Source of the DNA: Thermoplasmata archaeon
GTDB taxonomy: Archaea; Thermoplasmatota; Thermoplasmata; Thermoplasmatales; Thermoplasmataceae
Direction of reading: 5' to 3'
Assembly: GCA_021847855.1 (NCBI GenBank)
Contig: JAJZOT010000114.1
Coordinates: forward strand, 1-6,126
Length of the DNA: 6,126 bases
Shown: positions 1 to 4,653 of the stretch, piece by piece
How positions within the stretch are numbered: position 1 is the first letter of the stretch
How the letters are laid out: the number at the start of each line of letters is the position of its first letter
The notes under the pieces: model-generated
Seen by the model: only the letters and a program-made list of their open reading frames with translations
What the model was told of the DNA's origin: nothing
Databases searched by the model: none
Made by a program: the position numbers and the translations under genes

Positions 1-68
1 GAACCGGCGGACCCCTACGGGAATGGACCCTAAATCCATCGCCTTTAACCTAGCTCGACAACCTCCGC
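1..68 (-). tRNA. tRNA-Leu (anticodon UAG), 3' part cut off by the window edge
   Basis: The minus strand reads as the first 68 nt of an archaeal class II tRNA. The 5' acceptor strand GCGGAGG lies at 68-62, and the D arm contains the usual GAGCTAGGTTAAAGG. The anticodon arm has stem ATGGA/TCCAT around the loop TTTAGGG, giving anticodon TAG (positions 32-30), which reads leucine CUA codons. A long variable arm (CCC-GTA-GGG) identifies the Leu/Ser class. The start of the T arm (GCCGGTTC) is at the window edge, so the rest of the T arm and the 3' acceptor strand lie outside. There is no intron in the anticodon loop. A TATA box about 26 nt upstream of the 5' end supports transcription from here. 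Confidence 0.95.
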
Positions 69-90
69 AGGTAAATGTGGAATTGTTCTG

Positions 91-100
91 GAATATATGA
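91..100 (-). promoter_or_regulatory. TATA box of tRNA-Leu
   Basis: The minus strand reads TCATATATTC, centred about 27 nt upstream of the mature 5' end of the tRNA at 68. This is the usual archaeal TATA-to-start distance, so transcription would begin at or within a few bases of the mature end. Confidence 0.6.
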
Positions 101-117
101 AACATACTGATTTTTTG

Positions 118-333
118 TTAACTTTCTCTTAAAGGTGCCGTTACAAGAAACTTGAATTTACCTGTCTTAAACGTATCTCCTGTACTTAATATAATGCAAG
201 TAACACTGATTTCGAGAAAAAATTTGCTTTCAAAATAAAAATCCTGAATGCAGTTCCTACCGCGTTTTAACTTCCTGAGATCAGCGTCTAATTTTTTTTT
301 AGCTGTGGAGAAGTTACGGTAAGTGTATTTCAC
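118..333 (-). CDS. Doubtful small hypothetical protein (71 aa)
   Basis: This is an open frame with a GTG start at 333 and a TAA stop. The product is basic at the N-terminus (a K/R-rich segment with AKKKLDADLRKLKRGR near residues 11-26). A more hydrophobic, beta-like stretch follows (FFLEISVTCIIL, about residues 38-49). I recognise no family. Codon use is mixed and not clearly like the stronger genes nearby. Upstream AT-rich stretches (348-356 and 365-371) do not sit at the right distance for a convincing promoter, and there is no clear ribosome binding site. It may be a real orphan gene, a decayed gene, or a chance ORF in an AT-rich gap between the tRNA and the next gene. Confidence 0.3.
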   Translation of the reverse strand: MKYTYRNFSTAKKKLDADLRKLKRGRNCIQDFYFESKFFLEISVTCIILSTGDTFKTGKFKFLVTAPLRES

Positions 334-358
334 GTTGTGATCTGATCTAAATAATCTA

Positions 359-387
359 AGGCAGTTTTAAAACCTGAAGGTCTGCCT
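359..387. repeat. Inverted repeat AGGCAG / CTGCCT with a nested small hairpin
   Basis: AGGCAG (359-364) is the exact reverse complement of CTGCCT (382-387). Between them lie TTTTAAA and a nested ACCT-GA-AGGT hairpin. It sits between the end of the gene at 499-750 and the doubtful ORF at 118-333. It could be a processing or termination structure, but no U-run follows directly on either strand, so its role is open. Confidence 0.35.
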
Positions 388-474
388 CAAAGAGATTACT
401 TCATTTCATTGAGAGCTAAAACGTGTTATAGATAGCTTCCAATACTGGTTGGCATTACGGGCCTTTTGTAGAAC

Positions 475-480
475 AAAAAA
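475..480 (-). terminator. Poly-T terminator candidate after the small gene 499-750
   Basis: On the minus strand a run of six T residues lies about 18 nt past the TGA stop of the small gene. Archaeal RNA polymerase commonly terminates at short T-runs without a hairpin. A single T6 run in AT-rich DNA is only moderate evidence. Confidence 0.4.
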
Positions 481-498
481 TGTATCATCAATATTCAA

Positions 499-750
499 TC
501 AAAACTTTTGAAAGGCTTTACCATCTACAGATACCTTTATAGGTGAGAATCCACCTGCGCTGATTTCCACCAAATGTTTTTCAGAACTCCCAACATCCAG
601 ATTGTATTTCTTCGGTAGGGGTGAATAATGGTACTCATCTATTACCCTTACACCATCTAATTCTATGGTGAGATGTTTCATGAATAAGCTCCAGTTAACC
701 ACAATTTTATGCTTTTCCGTCTCGCCAATTTCTAGCATAACTTTTGCCAT
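499..750 (-). CDS. Small beta-rich protein with an internal duplication (83 aa), FAIM-like pattern
   Basis: The product is 83 residues, soluble, with no signal peptide or membrane segment. It has two similar halves. Residues 6-14 read LEIGETEKH and residues 51-59 read LDVGSSEKH. Each is followed by alternating hydrophobic strands and then a DG turn (LDG at 31-33, VDG at 75-77). This spacing of about 44-45 residues resembles FAIM-type beta-sandwich proteins, in which a repeated G-x-x-x-H...VDG unit builds the fold. That assignment is my inference from pattern, not a search result. The molecular function is unknown. I chose the ATG at 750 because GGTG lies 6 nt upstream as a short ribosome binding site. 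A GTG three codons further upstream (759) is the alternative. A TATA box with an adjoining palindrome lies upstream, and a T-run follows the stop. Confidence 0.75.
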   Translation of the reverse strand: MAKVMLEIGETEKHKIVVNWSLFMKHLTIELDGVRVIDEYHYSPLPKKYNLDVGSSEKHLVEISAGGFSPIKVSVDGKAFQKF

Positions 751-810
751 TCTTTCCACCGCACCCTGTCAGAGCGAAAACGTGCAACTGCTATTAAATC
801 TTGATAGTGG

Positions 811-834
811 TTAAGTTAACTTAAGGCATTTATA
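811..834 (-). promoter_or_regulatory. Promoter with a 14-bp palindromic operator candidate
   Basis: On the minus strand GTATAAAT (827-834) is a good TATA box. Immediately downstream lies the perfect palindrome TTAAGTTAACTTAA (811-824). A start about 26 nt from the TATA centre would fall near 804, so the palindrome would sit between TATA box and start site, a typical place for an archaeal repressor. A second, weaker TATA candidate (TTTAATAG, about 791-798) would instead leave the palindrome just upstream of the promoter. Either way the gene controlled is the one at 499-750. Confidence 0.45.
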
Positions 835-1039
835 CAGCTCCTTCTTTCGTACCCCGTGCTTCGTGCATTTTTCCTACCTCTTCATCTACTAAATATTGAT
901 TTCGCAGTTAAGCACATTCACATCATTGTTGAGAACTAGAGGGCATTCAATGATTTTCAAATTGATTTGTTCTGCGCAGACTCCTAGAGTCAACCTACAC
1001 TTATGAATATCTCCTGATCACGGGTTCAGTCTGATATGT

Positions 1040-1075
1040 TGAATAATAGAATCTTTATACTGCAACTATTATTCA
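1040..1075. repeat. Perfect 10-bp inverted repeat, 16-bp spacer
   Basis: TGAATAATAG (1040-1049) is exactly complementary to CTATTATTCA (1066-1075). A TATA-like CTTATATACC begins 2-3 bp after the right arm. No annotated gene starts at the matching distance downstream on the plus strand, so it could be an operator for a lost gene, the stem of an RNA, or a protein binding site. Confidence 0.5.
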
Positions 1076-1121
1076 TCTTATATACCCTTTCATAACTCAT
1101 TCTTTTCTGACCTTTAATTAA

Positions 1122-1383
1122 ACCATTGCAATACTTTGGTTTTCACCTTTCATCGTGAGTATACTTATACAATCCTATCCAAGGTCAGACATGTTGGCCA
1201 GATCCTCACTCGCTTTGGAGGTAAGCGATTACATATGATTCAACAATTAGGCAAAAGTTACGAGGAAAGGGAGCAGGATTTGCCAATATTCTGTATACCG
1301 AAAAAAAGTTTACCTGGTATCTGAATACCCTGGCTAAGAGAGCCGGTAAATGGGGTCTTTATACTCAGGATATTCATTCCTGA
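1122..1383 (+). pseudogene. Possible frameshifted remnant of an unidentified gene
   Basis: Two plus-strand frames together look more protein-like than either alone. The first, open from 1122, includes a GTG at 1155 and an ATG at 1191. It reads SYPRSDMLARSSLALEVSDY and ends at TGA at about 1239-1241. The adjoining +1 frame is open from 1225 and contains KLRGKGAGFANILYTEKK, then FTWYLNTLAKRAGKWGLYTQ, ending at TGA 1381-1383. That second frame has no ATG, GTG or TTG start of its own. A single-base indel near 1225-1240 would join them into one protein of about 75 residues. I recognise no family. A different frame with a TTG start at 1136 is also open here, and I consider it a shadow. No clear promoter or ribosome binding site fits the GTG at 1155. 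Chance is a real alternative. Confidence 0.25.
1365..1383. repeat. Hairpin downstream of the AHSA1 gene
   Basis: TCAGGA (1365-1370) and TCCTGA (1378-1383) are perfect inverted repeats around a 7-nt loop. It begins 13 nt beyond the stop codon of the minus-strand AHSA1 gene, so it could form at the end of that transcript. No U-run follows on the minus strand, so an intrinsic terminator is not shown. Confidence 0.4.
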
Positions 1384-1396
1384 CCCACTTTTACAC

Positions 1397-1834
1397 TTAC
1401 CAATAACTATCTGCCAAGACGATCCCGTGTTCAAGGTATACCTTCAAGGAAGCTAGCATTACGGTCCAGCCTTCACAATGTGAGTATGAATCCTCGAGCC
1501 CCTTCTGATTTTCTTCGTAGCCGGAATGTACAATGGTAATCATAGTTCTGTCTTCGCTTATCTTATCGAAAGTGATTGTAACATCTGTCCTTTTTCCCTC
1601 CTCTGTAAACCACTCAAGCTCTATTTTCCTGTTTTCAACCAGTCTGCGAATTTTCATATCCTGCTCGAATGAGATATCCTTGAACTTCCAGGATATGTTT
1701 CTTCCCTCGGCCATGGGTGCGTTCACTCCGCCTGTCGCAAAGTAAATTCCTACCTTTTCCGGGTTGACTACCGCATCAAAAACTTCTGCGATGGGCTTCC
1801 CAATTTTTGTATGGACCTCCACTTTGAAGTTCAT
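1397..1834 (-). CDS. AHSA1/SRPBCC-domain protein (145 aa)
   Basis: This is a START-like (SRPBCC) domain of the Activator of Hsp90 ATPase homologue 1 family, a cytoplasmic fold with a hydrophobic cavity that can bind small ligands. The N-terminus follows the family pattern: strand VEVHTKIGKP (5-14), then helix IAEVFDAVVNPEKVGIYF (15-32). The middle is beta-rich, with ELEWF (72-76) and the strand pair TDVTITFD and TMITIVHSGY. The C-terminus has the diagnostic helix EGWTVMLASLKVYLEHG (121-137), matching the family's GW...LASLK.YLEHG signature. Length is normal for the family. The ATG at 1834 is preferred because it starts directly before the first strand. GTG at 1843 lies at the leaderless distance from the TATA box and is a real alternative. 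The frame stays open to 1915, but that would cross the operator and the neighbouring start. It is divergent from an ArsR-type gene, a common pairing, and probably repressed by it. The ligand is unknown. Confidence 0.88.
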   Translation of the reverse strand: MNFKVEVHTKIGKPIAEVFDAVVNPEKVGIYFATGGVNAPMAEGRNISWKFKDISFEQDMKIRRLVENRKIELEWFTEEGKRTDVTITFDKISEDRTMITIVHSGYEENQKGLEDSYSHCEGWTVMLASLKVYLEHGIVLADSYW

Positions 1835-1862
1835 GTTGTTCACCGATGTACAATGTAATAGA

Positions 1863-1873
1863 TAAATATAAAT
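1863..1873. promoter_or_regulatory. TATA element serving the divergent AHSA1 / ArsR genes
   Basis: The sequence TAAATATAAA is TATA-like on both strands. Read on the minus strand (TTTATATTTA) it places a start near 1842, at or a few bases before the AHSA1 start codon. Read on the plus strand (ATATAAAT) it places a start near 1895, about 15 nt before the ArsR start codon. One element could serve both genes or only the minus-strand one. Confidence 0.55.
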
Positions 1874-1910
1874 GTTAGGAAATACTAACATGTTAGTGAA
1901 ATCATAACAT
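1872..1910. promoter_or_regulatory. Overlapping inverted-repeat operator for the ArsR-type regulator
   Basis: Four copies of a TGTTA-type half-site lie in alternating orientation. ATGTTAG (1872-1878) pairs with CTAACAT (1885-1891) over a 6-bp spacer. CTAACATGTTAG (1885-1896) is a perfect 12-bp palindrome. ATGTTA (1890-1895) pairs with TAACAT (1905-1910) over 9 bp. The array begins next to the TATA element and ends in the ArsR start codon, so bound protein could block the plus-strand start and access to the shared TATA. Autoregulation is inferred. Confidence 0.6.
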
Positions 1911-2295
1911 GTCAAAAGTTCGCAATGGAAATGAGGGTGACGAAGCAGTCTTTAGGGCACTTTATGATGCAAGGCGAAGAGAGATCCTTGATCTTTTAAA
2001 AAATAGACCTAGAACAACGGGAGAAATATGTTCCCATTTTGGTGAAATCGATCGGTGCACCGTTATTATGCACATAGACATATTGAGAAAAGCTGATCTT
2101 GTCGTTTCCAGAAAGGAGGGGAGAATTGTTTGGAATTATCTGGATGCTCTCCCCATAAAGAGGATCCATGACAGGTGGATTGGACAGTACGCCGATTATG
2201 CGGTAGAAATGCTTGAAAGGCTTAAGGCTGGAATTGAGAATGATGGTTCCGGAGATGGAAACAATAGCTCTCTTGGTGGAATGGACCGGGATTGA
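1909..2295 (+). CDS. ArsR-type winged-helix transcriptional regulator (128 aa)
   Basis: This is a DNA-binding repressor-type protein of the ArsR superfamily. Residues 13-31 (AVFRALYDARRREILDLLK) form the opening helices with the usual ALxDxxRREIL pattern. Residues 36-65 form the helix-turn-helix (TTGEICSHF, then recognition helix DRCTVIMHIDILRKADLV). Residues 66-78 form the wing (VSRKEGRIVWNYL), followed by PIKRIHDRWIGQY and a last helix to about residue 107. The final 20 residues are Gly/Asn/Asp-rich and probably disordered. There is no obvious Cys-based metal site (C41 and C50 are isolated), which fits the metal-independent ArsR group that accompanies AHSA1-domain proteins. The ATG at 1909 is the only sensible start, with a weak GTGA upstream. 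Its own promoter carries an inverted-repeat array that it probably binds. The ligand or signal is unknown. Confidence 0.88.
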   Translation: MSKVRNGNEGDEAVFRALYDARRREILDLLKNRPRTTGEICSHFGEIDRCTVIMHIDILRKADLVVSRKEGRIVWNYLDALPIKRIHDRWIGQYADYAVEMLERLKAGIENDGSGDGNNSSLGGMDRD

Positions 2296-2296
2296 A

Positions 2297-2395
2297 ATGA
2301 ATAATGAATGGGACAAACCGGCACTATGGCAGTGGAGAAACCTTGCATACTTTATGAATCCGATCCTAAAAGCACCTTGGACTAAATCCACCTAA
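2297..2395 (+). CDS. Possible tryptophan-rich small protein (32 aa)
   Basis: An ATG one base after the ArsR stop codon opens a 32-codon frame containing NNEWDKPALWQWRNLAYFM and ending NPILKAPWTKST. Four tryptophans in 32 residues and a near-overlapping start suggest either a translationally coupled small protein, perhaps membrane-associated, or the tail of a lost gene. The same frame is open back to about 2213 inside the regulator gene. No family is recognised, and a chance ORF is quite possible. Confidence 0.25.
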   Translation: MNNEWDKPALWQWRNLAYFMNPILKAPWTKST

Positions 2396-2523
2396 GGAGA
2401 ATTTAACTGTCTTTTACCCTCCCCTCTACAGATTTCACCATTCCCTCTGTTACGGTTTCAACCTTACACGGAGACTATGGGACTTAGAGAAAGCCCTTAG
2501 CTGTTAGTATATGAGTGGTCAAA

Positions 2524-2730
2524 TTACACGTCTGGAGTTATTGAAACTCTTTTACAATCCATGATCCATTCAACAAAGAGAGATATGTTGATTTCCTTAT
2601 CAATGGAAAGCGGATAGTAAGCACCAGCTTCAGCCAAGGAGTAACTTATGAGCTTACCCCTTCTAAGAGCTTTATTTACAGCTTCAGATCTTTTGCTAAT
2701 CTCATCAACAAGAGAGTCAGTAATCTCCAT
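2524..2730 (-). CDS. Small hypothetical protein (68 aa)
   Basis: From the ATG at 2730 the frame reads MEITDSLVDEISKRSEAVNK, then ALRRGKLISYSLAEAGAYYP, and ends in RVSITPDV. The N-terminal half looks like a charged amphipathic helix (about residues 4-25). The rest is mixed, with no signal peptide or membrane segment. Codon use (AGA, AGG, ATA, GAT, GAA) fits the stronger genes, which is the main reason to list it. The frame stays open upstream. A TTG at 2787 lies about 22 nt from the centre of a strong TATAAAAA box on this strand (2805-2812), so the true start may be there, adding 19 residues. Extension to 2874 would overlap the divergent membrane protein gene and is unlikely. No family is recognised. 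It could also be the end of a decayed longer gene. Confidence 0.45.
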   Translation of the reverse strand: MEITDSLVDEISKRSEAVNKALRRGKLISYSLAEAGAYYPLSIDKEINISLFVEWIMDCKRVSITPDV

Positions 2731-2803
2731 GCGCCCAAACCCATAAACCGCTGGACAATGCAAGAGTGTGTTCCCTTTTCCAGTCAAAAAATTTATCTCC
2801 CCT

Positions 2804-2813
2804 TTTTTTATAG
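2804..2813. promoter_or_regulatory. TATA element between two divergent small genes
   Basis: The plus strand reads TTTTTTATAG, centred about 25 nt before the ATG at 2834, so the membrane protein transcript would be leaderless. The minus strand reads CTATAAAAAA, the best TATA match in this area, pointing to a start near 2783 for the small gene at 2524-2730. The two directions probably compete for one TBP site. Confidence 0.5.
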
Positions 2814-2833
2814 TTAAAAGCTGAAAGAGTATT

Positions 2834-3085
2834 ATGAGAAACAAAGCTGGATTTGGATCATATTGGGTTTTCAATTACAAGGCAGCCTTCATCTGGTGGA
2901 TATCCATTTTTGTAGCCTTTGGTCCTGTTTATTGGATCCTTTTTAACACTACATACAACAGTACGTTTTTCCCAAACAATCCATTTGCGTATTCTATGTT
3001 TCAAGGACTTTTCATTGCATCATTCACTACTGGAATAATGAAACTTGTCTATGTGATTATGAAAAGAAGAGGCATTGTGAACTAA
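2834..3085 (+). CDS. Small integral membrane protein, two transmembrane helices (83 aa)
   Basis: The protein has two hydrophobic segments. Residues about 17-37 (AAFIWWISIFVAFGPVYWIL) form the first, and about 54-76 (SMFQGLFIASFTTGIMKLVY and beyond) the second. They are separated by a short polar loop (NTTYNSTFFPNNP) rich in Asn and Thr. Basic residues lie near the N-terminus (R2, K4, K16) and at the C-terminus (KRRG, 77-80), so by the positive-inside rule both ends face the cytoplasm and the loop faces outward. There is one N-x-T/S sequon-like pattern in the loop (NTT, NST). The family and role are not recognised. The start at 2834 is supported by the TATA box about 25 nt upstream, consistent with a leaderless message. 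Confidence 0.65.
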   Translation: MRNKAGFGSYWVFNYKAAFIWWISIFVAFGPVYWILFNTTYNSTFFPNNPFAYSMFQGLFIASFTTGIMKLVYVIMKRRGIVN

Positions 3086-3112
3086 ATTCATTTTATGAAC
3101 TTCAAAATAATC

Positions 3113-3120
3113 TTATAAAA
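3113..3120 (+). promoter_or_regulatory. TATA box of the DNA glycosylase gene
   Basis: TTATAAAA is a strong TATA match. A start about 26 nt downstream, near 3142, gives a leader of roughly 50 nt, consistent with the ribosome binding site found before this gene. Confidence 0.55.
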
Positions 3121-3177
3121 CCCTATGTGCATGGTCAATTTAATTTCCGCACAAAAAATATGGAGAGATACAAAGCT

Positions 3178-3186
3178 GGAGATGAT
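3178..3186 (+). promoter_or_regulatory. Strong ribosome binding site fixing the 3195 start
   Basis: GGAGATGAT differs at one base from GGAGGTGAT, the complement of the archaeal 16S rRNA 3' end. It ends 8 nt before the ATG at 3195. A nearer ATG at 3188 is in another frame and closes after eight codons. Confidence 0.7.
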
Positions 3187-3194
3187 ATGGAATC

Positions 3195-4445
3195 ATGGAG
3201 AGCGAATCAATAACAACCAGTACAGAAAAGGCCCGACGGCTTTTCATATTAAAGCAGCACCTCTTGGAAAGAAACGTTGGTAGAGATTTTAGAAATCAGT
3301 TGATTTCCCTTATCAGGGACATAGGATACATACAGTGGGACCCTGTTTCAATCCTGGCCCCATCACACTTGATTTCTATCTGGAGTCGCTTGGGCAAATT
3401 CGACATCTCTGATCTGGAACAACTGCTGTGGAAGGACAGGAAGATATTCTTGCATTGGACTCCAACTGCAGTTCTCGTTTCAACGGAAGACTATCCAATC
3501 TTTTATTCCTTAATGAAAAGATATCCAGAATCACTTGGCAATTCTTGGGCATCTCATATCAAGCCAGCAAAAGAATTTCTTGAAAGACATGCCGACCTAA
3601 GGGAGGTCGTTATGGCCACTCTCAAATCTGGGCCAGCGGATGCTCGCATGTTCAAAGGATTTGGAAAGAGGGTTAAAAGTAGTGATGGCTGGTCTTCCGG
3701 GAATGAAGTTACCACACTTCTCTACCACCTTCACATGTGCGGCGAAGTGATGGTTTCTGGCCATAATGCAAACCAGAACGTATGGTCATTGACCGATGCC
3801 TTTCTACCAAGCTGGGCCGAGAAAAAGGAATTAAGCATACAGGAACTGGAAAGCATGACCGCTCTGAGATCGCTCAAGGCTCTGGGAGTTGGATCTGAGT
3901 ATGATATAAACCGATATTTTGTCAGGGGGAGGTACAGACAACTCTCAACCACATTGGAACAACTTCAAGATAGCTCAAAAATTGTCAGGGTAAAAATAGA
4001 TGGGGGAAGACAAGGCAGGAAGTCGTACATTCGTAGCGAAGACATCAAACTTTTGGAGTCTCTCGAAAAGGGTACTTATGATGGTCATTTACGGTTGATA
4101 TCACCATTTGACAACATACTGTCCAACAGGGAACGTGCAAAAGCAATGTTCAATTTTGAGTACACCCTTGAACAATTTGTACCCTTGGCAAAGCGAAAAT
4201 ATGGTACATACGTTCTGCCCATACTTTTTGGTGACAGGCTTGTTGGCAGAGTAGACGCAAGTCTTGAAAAGAATCTCCACCAGCTTAATGTCAATTCCGT
4301 TTACGCGGAGCCAGGGTATGAATCTGACCTGGATATCCCTTCCAAGCTGGTTGAAGTAGTTCAGGAGTTGGCCGATTTTCTCGATGCTGAGAAAGTATCA
4401 TATGGAAAACGTTTACCGGAAGGATGGGTGCGGTTTCTCAAGTAA
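3195..4445 (+). CDS. YcaQ/AlkZ-type winged-helix DNA glycosylase (416 aa)
   Basis: This belongs to the HTH_42 (AlkZ/YcaQ) superfamily. Studied members excise bulky alkylated bases and unhook interstrand DNA crosslinks, leaving an abasic site for base excision repair. The product is full length (E. coli YcaQ is about 410 residues). The family's active-site segment is seen as IGYIQWDPVSILAPSHL (43-59), with the Q-x-D form (Q47, D49) typical of the YcaQ-like branch rather than the Q-x-Q of the AlkZ branch. It is followed by the conserved ISIWSRLGKF (60-69). Residues 84-91 (IFLHWTPT) and the C-terminal block LISPFDNILSNRERA (301-315) with GTYVLPILFGDRLVGRVD (337-354) match family hallmarks. The winged-helix repeats lie between. 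It has its own TATA box and a strong ribosome binding site, and no operon partner is evident. Substrate choice cannot be read from sequence. Confidence 0.9.
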   Translation: MESESITTSTEKARRLFILKQHLLERNVGRDFRNQLISLIRDIGYIQWDPVSILAPSHLISIWSRLGKFDISDLEQLLWKDRKIFLHWTPTAVLVSTEDYPIFYSLMKRYPESLGNSWASHIKPAKEFLERHADLREVVMATLKSGPADARMFKGFGKRVKSSDGWSSGNEVTTLLYHLHMCGEVMVSGHNANQNVWSLTDAFLPSWAEKKELSIQELESMTALRSLKALGVGSEYDINRYFVRGRYRQLSTTLEQLQDSSKIVRVKIDGGRQGRKSYIRSEDIKLLESLEKGTYDGHLRLISPFDNILSNRERAKAMFNFEYTLEQFVPLAKRKYGTYVLPILFGDRLVGRVDASLEKNLHQLNVNSVYAEPGYESDLDIPSKLVEVVQELADFLDAEKVSYGKRLPEGWVRFLK

Positions 4446-4653
4446 AGACCGCGTTCCCGTAATTTACTGCGTGCTGTCCAGATACAGATGCATCACCCTT
4501 GAACTGTGAGTCTTACCAGCGATCCTCATTATAAATTTTCCCGCATCCATAAATAAAGTGCAATTGAAGAATTTTCACTAGACCATAATGAACAATACCT
4601 CGAATGGAGGGAAACTATCTTAATGGGAAAGCATAAGTGCTTTACAGGAAACT
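4446..4653. other. 208-bp convergent intergenic region
   Basis: This lies between the 3' ends of two convergent genes. A TATA-like ATTATAAATT near 4528-4537 (plus strand) is followed at about 4589 by an 11-codon frame, too short to call. No T-run or strong hairpin terminator is obvious for either gene. Confidence 0.4.

Larger units (their letters stand above)
760..1396. other. 637-bp region without a confident gene
   Basis: Apart from the promoter of the small gene (811-834), this stretch holds no ORF I would call with confidence. It contains a perfect 10-bp inverted repeat (1040-1075) followed by a good TATA sequence (CTTATATACC, about 1078-1087), a frame-broken coding-like stretch (1122-1383), and a hairpin (1365-1383). 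On the minus strand a short frame from TTG at 960 to TAG at 889 reads LKIIECPLVLNNDVNVLNCE and onward, 23 residues. It is protein-like in composition but too short and without a good start to be called. The region may be a site of past gene decay, or may encode an RNA that I cannot identify. Confidence 0.5.

Noticed and set aside
1533..1745. Plus-strand 70-codon ORF with a hydrophobic, Ser-rich product
   Set aside because: It is antisense to the AHSA1-domain gene; the hydrophobic look is a by-product of complementary codons.
1835..1915. N-terminal extension of the AHSA1 protein to a start at 1915
   Set aside because: It would run through the TATA element, the operator array and the ArsR start codon, and adds residues the family does not have.
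1996..2391. 131-codon minus-strand ORF opposite the ArsR-type gene
   Set aside because: The plus strand has a complete, recognisable winged-helix protein with promoter and operator. The antisense product resembles no family and has unnatural composition, so it is a shadow.
2396..2523. Several short open frames between the regulator and the next gene on both strands
   Set aside because: None has a good start, ribosome binding site or promoter, and more than one frame is equally open, so no coding call is justified.
3731..4294. Minus-strand ORFs at 3731-3952 and 4085-4294
   Set aside because: They are antisense to conserved parts of the YcaQ-type glycosylase and show no family features.
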